20,120 bases of DNA from assembly GCA_934757945.1 (NCBI GenBank), contig CAKVLT010000029.1, positions 1-20,120 of the forward strand, read 5' to 3'. The stretch is from an uncultured Bulleidia sp. (GTDB lineage Bacteria; Bacillota_I; Bacilli_A; Erysipelotrichales; Erysipelotrichaceae). Within the stretch, counting starts at the first letter, position 1. Each line of letters starts with the position of its first letter. The translations under genes and the position numbers were made by a program. This document shows positions 15,127 to 20,120 of this stretch, piece by piece. The notes beneath the pieces were generated by a model. That model was not told the origin of the DNA, ran no database searches, and was given only the letters and a program-made list of their open reading frames with translations.

Positions 15127-15146
15127 CATTATTGTTGCGGAGGGAT

Positions 15147-15608
15147 ATGGCAGATATTCAAAAATTAAAAGAATTGCTCGAACCTGTCTTAAAAGAAGAC
15201 GGCATTACTTTGTATGATGTCGAATGGTTGAGCAATGAAAAAACTCTACAGGTGTCCATCATGCATGAAGATGGAACCATGGATCTTGACACATGTGCTC
15301 AGGAAAGTGAGAAAATCGGAGAATTGTTGGATTCAACGAATTTGTTTACAAATGAATATACTCTAGAGGTATGTTCTCCAGGTGCAGAAAGAGAAATTAA
15401 AGATCTGAATGAATTAGATACCATGCAGAATGCATATGTTTTTGTACAGCTGCATGAACCGGTTAAAAACATGAATGAATTCACGGGAGAAGTCCTGGAA
15501 GTGAAAGATGGTGTGATTACTCTTGCATATAGAGATAAGGCAGTCACACGTAAAGTTGAGTTTGCTAAGGAAAATATTGCATTTATCCGTTATGCGGTGA
15601 AGTTTTAA
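15147..15608 (+). CDS. rimP: Ribosome maturation factor RimP
   Basis: Assists 30S subunit maturation around the central pseudoknot and S12. The start is put at ATG 15147 (MADIQKLKELLEPVL), preceded by CGGAGGG (15138-15144); a TTG at 15132 would add five residues but lies upstream of that site. The 153-residue length is normal. The N-terminal domain shows ITLYDVEW and the DLDTCAQESEKIGELLD helix, then YTLEVCSPGAERE, the family signature 'Y-LEVSSPG-dR' with Cys in place of the first Ser. The C-terminal SH3-like barrel includes FTGEVLEVKDGVITL. It is the first gene of the nusA-infB operon, the standard bacterial arrangement. Confidence 0.97.
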   Translation: MADIQKLKELLEPVLKEDGITLYDVEWLSNEKTLQVSIMHEDGTMDLDTCAQESEKIGELLDSTNLFTNEYTLEVCSPGAEREIKDLNELDTMQNAYVFVQLHEPVKNMNEFTGEVLEVKDGVITLAYRDKAVTRKVEFAKENIAFIRYAVKF

Positions 15609-15619
15609 GGAGAAACAAT

Positions 15620-17491
15620 ATGGAATCAAAGAATTTTAAAAAGATGCTGGCTGCTTTTGGAGATATTGAAGAACAGTTCAGTGTTACACAGGAAGAACTG
15701 AAAGAAATTATCTGTGAAGCTATCTCTAAGGCATATAAAAAAGAAGCTGGTATTGATGATATGGATGTATATGCTGTTTTCAATGATAAAAAGAAAACCA
15801 TTGATCTGTTTCAAAGATATCAGGTACTTGCAAGTGATGATGATGTTCAGGATGATGAGTTTGAAATGGGAGTTGAAAACGCACGAGTTCTTGACAGAAC
15901 TGCAGTTGTAGGCGGAACAGTTTCCAAAAAAATCGATATCGATACTTTTGAATTATTCTCACGTTCCAGTGCTTCTGTTGCTAAAAACATTATTCGTCAG
16001 AAGACATCTGAATCCAAAAAACAGGCTGTTTATAACAAATACATTGTACAGCTGGATGATATGGTAACAGGTACTGTGGAATCCGTTAAAGACAGATCTA
16101 TCTTAGTAAAGCTTGAAGATGGTACTATTGCTGTATTACCTGCTTCTCAGTTAATTCCTCTGGATGGACCTGAAGGAAGAATCCGCAGAGAAAGTTTCAG
16201 AGAGGGTGAACCAATTCGTGTAGTTATTACTGATGTTGTTGGACCTCAGGATCATGTAAAAGAAGGTAAAAAGGATAAAAAAGGAAGCAATCAGATCAGT
16301 ATTCAGTTATCCAGAACATGTGATTATTTCGTTAAGAGATTATTTGAAAGAGATGTACCTGAAATTGCCAAAGGTGAAGTTATTATCAAAGCTCTTGCAA
16401 GAGATCCTGGTAAGAGAACTAAGATGGCAGTTTTAAGCAGAAATCCTGATGTAGATGCGATTGGTTCCTGTATTGGTCCTAATGGACAAAGAGTAAAAGG
16501 TATCACTGCTGAGTTAAGAAATGAAAAGATTGATATCTTTGAATGGAGCGATGATATTTCTGAACTTGTTAAGAATGCCTTGGCACCTGCAGAAATTCAG
16601 GCAGTTCTTCCAAATGACAAAGAAAGCAAATCTTTGATTGTAGTTGTCAGTGAAGATCAGGTTTCTCTGGCTATTGGTAAGAAAGGTCAGAACTCTCTTC
16701 TTGCTAACAAACTGACAGGATATAAGATTGACATTAAGACACGTGAGCAGCTTGAAGAAGCTGGTGTAGATTATGAAGCATTACTGCAGGAAGCTGAAGC
16801 ACAGCATGCGGAATACTTAAAAGAAGTAGAAAAGAAGCATGTTGCTAAGATGGAAAAGGCTGAAGAAATCAAACGTCAGGAACAGCTTGCAACACTTGAA
16901 GCAAAACGTCAGGCACTTAATTCTGATGTAGAAATTGAAGAAGAAGGATTTATTCCTGAAGAAATGCAGGAAGCTATGTCTGACAGAATTGCTAATGATA
17001 TTGCTTTTGAACAGAATGAACCGGAACAGGAAGAAGTTGAAGAAACTGAAGAACCAGTAGTAGAAGTAAACGTACCAGTTGAAGAAACTGTTGTGGAAGA
17101 AACAGAACTAGAGGAAGAACCAAAAGAAGAAACTATGGAAGAGAATGTCACATCTGCAAAACGTAAACATGCAAATCTTGAAGAAATGGCTGAAAAGAAC
17201 ACATATGTATCCAGATTTGAAAAACTAACGGATACTACATCCAAGCCAAAGAATGATTACAAGCCAAAGAGAAAGAAAAAGACAGATTCCGAAGATAACT
17301 ACAGAGTAGATAACAAAGAACTGGAAAAACAGATTAAAGCTAAGCTTTCTCAGCAGGACAACAAGCCACTGTATACTGAAGAAGAATTAGAAGAAATCGA
17401 AGCTCAGAGACAGGCAGATGAAGACAGAGAGTTAGGCATCGATGATGATTATGATGATGAATACGATGACTACTATGATGATGAGGATTAA
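15620..17491 (+). CDS. nusA: Transcription termination/antitermination factor NusA with long acidic tail
   Basis: Binds RNA polymerase and nascent RNA, modulating pausing, termination and antitermination. The core is standard: N-terminal RNAP-binding domain (about 1-130), S1 domain (DMVTGTVESVKDRSILVKLE region, about 145-215), KH1 containing IGSCIGPNGQRVKGI, and KH2 containing VSLAIGKKGQNSLLANKLTGY, ending near residue 375. Typical Firmicutes NusA stops about there. This one continues for some 250 residues. First comes a charged helical stretch (EVEKKHVAKMEKAEEIKRQEQ), then Glu-rich sequence, a basic KPKRKKKTD patch, and finally an Asp/Tyr-rich end (DDDYDDEYDDYYDDED). The frame is intact with normal codon use, so the extension is real. 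AAGGAG at 15607-15612 overlaps the rimP stop. ylxR follows two bases after the stop. Confidence 0.98.
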   Translation: MESKNFKKMLAAFGDIEEQFSVTQEELKEIICEAISKAYKKEAGIDDMDVYAVFNDKKKTIDLFQRYQVLASDDDVQDDEFEMGVENARVLDRTAVVGGTVSKKIDIDTFELFSRSSASVAKNIIRQKTSESKKQAVYNKYIVQLDDMVTGTVESVKDRSILVKLEDGTIAVLPASQLIPLDGPEGRIRRESFREGEPIRVVITDVVGPQDHVKEGKKDKKGSNQISIQLSRTCDYFVKRLFERDVPEIAKGEVIIKALARDPGKRTKMAVLSRNPDVDAIGSCIGPNGQRVKGITAELRNEKIDIFEWSDDISELVKNALAPAEIQAVLPNDKESKSLIVVVSEDQVSLAIGKKGQNSLLANKLTGYKIDIKTREQLEEAGVDYEALLQEAEAQHAEYLKEVEKKHVAKMEKAEEIKRQEQLATLEAKRQALNSDVEIEEEGFIPEEMQEAMSDRIANDIAFEQNEPEQEEVEETEEPVVEVNVPVEETVVEETELEEEPKEETMEENVTSAKRKHANLEEMAEKNTYVSRFEKLTDTTSKPKNDYKPKRKKKTDSEDNYRVDNKELEKQIKAKLSQQDNKPLYTEEELEEIEAQRQADEDRELGIDDDYDDEYDDYYDDED

Positions 17492-17493
17492 AA

Positions 17494-17751
17494 ATGCCTA
17501 AAAAGATTCCAATGCGTCGTTGTGTAGCTACGAACGAGTCTTTCCCTAAGAAAGAATTATTACGTATTGTTCGTACTACCGACGGCAATATCCAGGTGGA
17601 TGCCACAGGCAAGTTAAACGGTCATGGAGCTTACTTAAAGAAAGATCCTGAAGCTGTAAAACTTGCAAAGAAGAATGGTGCTTTGAAAAGAGCATTAGAA
17701 ACAGATATCCCTGACAAAGTTTATGAGGATATTTTGAAACACATTGCATAA
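17494..17751 (+). CDS. ylxR: YlxR/RnpM family RNA-binding protein
   Basis: Small protein of the conserved nusA-infB cluster; in Bacillus subtilis it has been reported to bind the RNase P RNA and modulate RNase P (renamed RnpM). The 85-residue chain shows the family pattern: KIPMRRCVATNESFPKKELLRIVR, then IQVDATGKLNGHGAYL. The usual motif is GRGAY; here residue 44 is His instead of Arg. No zinc site is visible. The ribosome binding site GAGG (17483-17486) lies within the end of nusA. In most Firmicutes ylxQ (L7Ae-like) follows directly, but here infB comes after an 84-base gap. Confidence 0.95.
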   Translation: MPKKIPMRRCVATNESFPKKELLRIVRTTDGNIQVDATGKLNGHGAYLKKDPEAVKLAKKNGALKRALETDIPDKVYEDILKHIA

Positions 17752-17811
17752 TTTCTATACGATTCTGAAAGGAAGTGGACATATATAGAAAGTTTAGCGG
17801 AATGTATCCGC
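17752..17811 (+). other. Structured infB leader in the place of ylxQ
   Basis: The gap between ylxR and infB can form an eight-base-pair arm, TTTCTATA (17752-17759) with TATAGAAA (17784-17791), and then a hairpin GCGGA-ATGTA-TCCGC (17797-17811). It ends before the strong ribosome binding site GAAGGAGGT (17823-17831). No promoter, terminator tail or remnant ylxQ reading frame is evident. The pairings are seen by eye; no function is claimed. Confidence 0.4.
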
Positions 17812-17835
17812 ATGTAGAATAAGAAGGAGGTACAT

Positions 17836-19698
17836 ATGCAGAATAAGAAACGTAACACAAACGGAAATGGGAAACGTAAACCAGCCAATAAAAAGGGTGG
17901 AGCAAAAAATAACCAGTCTTTCCATTCCAATGCACATAAGCCGGCTGTAGAAGTGCATGAAATTACTTATGCCGATGGTATTACAGTTGGTGAACTTGCT
18001 GAAAAGTGTGGTAAACAGGCTTCTGATATTATTAAGTCATTATTTATGGAAGGTAAGATGGTTACCATCAACTCTCCTCTGGATGATGAAACAGTAGAAC
18101 TGGTTTGTATCGGCTATGACATTGAAGCTACAAAAGTAAAAGAAAGAGAAGAAGATTCTCTTGAAGTTGATTTTGACAGTACAGATTCACTGTTACAGGA
18201 ACGTCCGCCAATAGTTACTATCATGGGACACGTCGACCATGGTAAAACAACTTTACTGGATAAGATTCGTTCCAGTAAGGTTGCTGCCGGTGAAGCAGGT
18301 GGTATTACACAGGCAATCGGTGCATATCAGGTAACTATCAATGATCGTAAGATTACTTTCCTGGATACTCCTGGTCATGAAGCATTTACAGCAATGAGAG
18401 CACGTGGTGCTTCTGTTACTGATATTGCTATTATTGTTGTGGCTGCAGATGATGGTGTGATGCCACAGACTCTGGAAGCTATTGACCATGCCAAGGCTGC
18501 TGATGTTCCAATTATTGTTGCTGTTAACAAAATGGATAAACCTGATGCAAATCCTGACAGAGTTATGCAGGAAATGGCTGATCATGATTTGATGCCTGAA
18601 GAATGGGGTGGAGATACAATCTTTGTACGCACAAGTGCTAAAAAAGGTGATGGTATCGACGATTTATTAGAAACTATTCTGACTGTTGCCGATGTGAAGG
18701 AATTAAAAGCCAATCCGTCACAGATTGCTTCTGGTACAGTTATTGAAGCAAAACTGGATAAGGGAAGAGGCCCTGTAGCAACATTGCTGGTACAGAATGG
18801 TACTCTTCATCATGGAGATCCTGTTGTTGTTGGTACTTGCTTTGGTAAGATCCGTAAGATGACAGATGAAAACGGCAGAGAATTAAAGAAAGCCGGGCCA
18901 AGCAGACCTGTAGAAATTATCGGTCTGAATGATGTGCCTTCTGCTGGTGATCTTTTCAGATCTTATGAAGATGAAAAAGAAGCACGTGCTGTTGCTGATA
19001 GAAGAAAGAGACGTAAGATTGAAGCTGACAGACGTAAGACAAGTGCAATGTCTTTAGAAGATCTTGCAAGTCAGATTGATGCTGGTGAAATCAAGGAAAT
19101 TCCAGTTATTATCAAGGCTGATGTACAGGGTTCTGCAGAAGCAGTAAAGAGTTCTCTTGAAAAACTGGATGTTAAGGGTGTTACTGTAAATGTTATTCAC
19201 AGTACAGCCGGTGCTATCAGTGAATCTGATATTATGCTTGCTGATGCATCTAAAGCAATGATGATTGGTTTTAATGTACGTCCTGATGCAAATATTCGTA
19301 AGAAGGCTGAAGAAGCAGGTGTACAGATTCGTTTACATAACATTATCTATAAAGCTACAGAAGAAATGGAACTGGCCATGAAGGGTATGCTGGAACCTGT
19401 ATATGAAGAAGTCGTTATCGGACAGGCAGAAGTGCGTGAAACATATAAAGTTTCTAAAATTGGTACAATCGGTGGCTGTATGGTTACTGACGGTAAGCTC
19501 ACAGCACATTGCGGAGTCAGATTAATCAGAGAAGGTATTGTTGTCTATACAGGTAAGTTAGGTTCCCTGAAGAGATTTAAAGATGATGCCAAGGAAGTAG
19601 TTTCAGGTTACGAATGTGGTATCACTATTGAAAATTATAACGATATCAAAGTGGGAGATACTTTAGAAGCTTTTGAAGATCAGGTAGTGGAGCAGTAA
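17836..19698 (+). CDS. infB: Translation initiation factor IF-2
   Basis: GTPase that places fMet-tRNA on the 30S subunit and promotes 50S joining. The 620-residue chain is a short form: a brief Lys/Asn-rich N-terminus (KRKPANKKGGAKNNQ), one IF2-N domain (TVGELAEKCGKQASDIIKSLF), then the conserved core. The G domain carries GHVDHGKT (131-138), DTPGHE (177-182), NKMD (231-234) and the G5 TSAKKGDG. Domains II, III (IPVIIKADVQGSAEAVK) and C2, the fMet-tRNA-binding barrel, follow. GAAGGAGGT five bases upstream gives a strong start. Internal ATG codons could give a shorter isoform, as in E. coli, but none has a strong ribosome binding site that I could identify. It ends one base before the rbfA start. 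Confidence 0.99.
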   Translation: MQNKKRNTNGNGKRKPANKKGGAKNNQSFHSNAHKPAVEVHEITYADGITVGELAEKCGKQASDIIKSLFMEGKMVTINSPLDDETVELVCIGYDIEATKVKEREEDSLEVDFDSTDSLLQERPPIVTIMGHVDHGKTTLLDKIRSSKVAAGEAGGITQAIGAYQVTINDRKITFLDTPGHEAFTAMRARGASVTDIAIIVVAADDGVMPQTLEAIDHAKAADVPIIVAVNKMDKPDANPDRVMQEMADHDLMPEEWGGDTIFVRTSAKKGDGIDDLLETILTVADVKELKANPSQIASGTVIEAKLDKGRGPVATLLVQNGTLHHGDPVVVGTCFGKIRKMTDENGRELKKAGPSRPVEIIGLNDVPSAGDLFRSYEDEKEARAVADRRKRRKIEADRRKTSAMSLEDLASQIDAGEIKEIPVIIKADVQGSAEAVKSSLEKLDVKGVTVNVIHSTAGAISESDIMLADASKAMMIGFNVRPDANIRKKAEEAGVQIRLHNIIYKATEEMELAMKGMLEPVYEEVVIGQAEVRETYKVSKIGTIGGCMVTDGKLTAHCGVRLIREGIVVYTGKLGSLKRFKDDAKEVVSGYECGITIENYNDIKVGDTLEAFEDQVVEQ

Positions 19699-19699
19699 T

Positions 19700-20068
19700 A
19701 TGTCTTCAGTAAAACAAAAAAGATTAGAAGGAATTATTCGTAAGAATATCTCTGATATTGTCATGTTTTCTTTAAAAGATCCTAATGTGGGGTTTGTGAC
19801 AATTACAGATGTTTCTGTATCCAATGATCATAGTTATGCAACAGTTTACTGTTCATTCCTTGGTCAGGATCCAAGAAATGAAGCCGGTTTAAAAGCTTTA
19901 AACAGAGCCAAAGGATATATTCGTACAGAATTATCCAAAAGACTGGATATTCGCAGAACACCTGAATTAAATTTCGTGCTGGACAAGTCCATTGCATATG
20001 GCAAACATATTGATGAAGTTATTTCAGAAATTCATGCAAATGAAGCAAAGAAAGAAGAAGATGAGTAA
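19700..20068 (+). CDS. rbfA: 30S ribosome-binding factor RbfA
   Basis: Cold-shock-type 30S assembly factor binding near the 5' helix of 16S rRNA. It has 122 residues and a KH-type II fold. Diagnostic segments are RLEGIIRKNISDIV at the N-terminus, DPNVGFVTITDVSVSNDHSYATVY in the middle, and LNRAKGYIRTELSKRL followed by RRTPELNFVLDKSI(A)YG near the end. The start ATG at 19700 sits one base after the infB stop with TGGAG (19688-19692) upstream. The C-terminus AKKEEDE is encoded by DNA that also forms the operon's terminator stem, so the last codons have a double use. Confidence 0.98.
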   Translation: MSSVKQKRLEGIIRKNISDIVMFSLKDPNVGFVTITDVSVSNDHSYATVYCSFLGQDPRNEAGLKALNRAKGYIRTELSKRLDIRRTPELNFVLDKSIAYGKHIDEVISEIHANEAKKEEDE

Positions 20069-20082
20069 ATCATCTTCTTTTT
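20052..20082 (+). terminator. Intrinsic terminator overlapping the end of rbfA
   Basis: AAGAAGAAGATGA (20052-20064) pairs with TCATCTTCTTTTT (20070-20082) with one G-U, loop GTAAA containing the stop codon; T tract 20078-20082. The remaining 38 bases of the window hold no feature I can support. Confidence 0.82.
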
Positions 20083-20120
20083 GTTTCTGTAGGTAAAATG
20101 CCAAAGTATTTCTTATAGAC

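Noticed and set aside
16909..17244. Antisense reading frame of 111 codons, Ser-rich, opposite nusA
   Set aside because: The serine and threonine runs are the mirror of Glu/Val codons in the NusA tail; no ribosome binding site or family resemblance.
17430..17491. GAT/GATGAT run as a possible tandem repeat element
   Set aside because: It encodes the Asp/Tyr-rich end of NusA in frame; low-complexity coding sequence is a sufficient explanation.

Overview
The window is a contiguous piece of a low-GC Gram-positive (Firmicutes/Bacillota) chromosome. Every gene lies on the + strand. Several things support the assignment: a T-box riboswitch ahead of valS, an L21 leader, L27 with a cleavable N-terminal extension next to its protease Prp, a ThiI without a rhodanese domain paired with a cysteine desulfurase, the Firmicutes-type phosphorylatable His loop in GlpK, and a cre box. 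The protein styles (long acidic NusA tail, PPDK, no spo0B beside obg, no ylxQ beside ylxR) suggest Erysipelotrichia or a close relative, but that placement is inference. I see no mobile element, CRISPR array, rRNA or tRNA.

Layout. (1) 1-2517: the 3' part of a NifZ/IscS-type cysteine desulfurase overlapping thiI (4-thiouridine in tRNA), then an unknown 76-residue protein. (2) 2524-3634: strong promoter, structured L21 leader, rplU, prp, rpmA and an intrinsic terminator. (3) 3656-6815: obg, ruvA, ruvB and a small two-helix membrane protein, with no clear promoter of their own after the rpmA terminator. (4) 6812-9734: promoter, valine T-box (specifier GUC), valS, terminator. (5) 9783-10717: a membrane-anchored alpha/beta-hydrolase-fold protein that lacks the usual Ser and apparently the His, with terminator. 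(6) 10723-13460: ppdK under a promoter with a cre-like box between -35 and -10, with terminator. (7) 13465-15026: a lone glpK with its own promoter. (8) 15064-20082: promoter, leader hairpin, rimP-nusA-ylxR-infB-rbfA, and a terminator overlapping the end of rbfA.

Most of the window serves ribosome assembly and translation (L21, L27, Obg, RimP, RbfA, IF2, ValRS, ThiI, YlxR), plus transcription elongation/termination (NusA) and Holliday-junction processing (RuvAB). PPDK and GlpK form a small central-carbon section at the PEP/pyruvate and glycerol entry points; one shows a carbon-catabolite operator and the other the HPr phosphorylation loop. The window is mainly conserved housekeeping DNA. I found no convincing unknown multi-gene system. 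The most unusual items are the probable pseudo-hydrolase, the cre box in the ppdK promoter, the ~250-residue acidic NusA extension, the missing ylxQ, and the terminator just upstream of promoterless obg.
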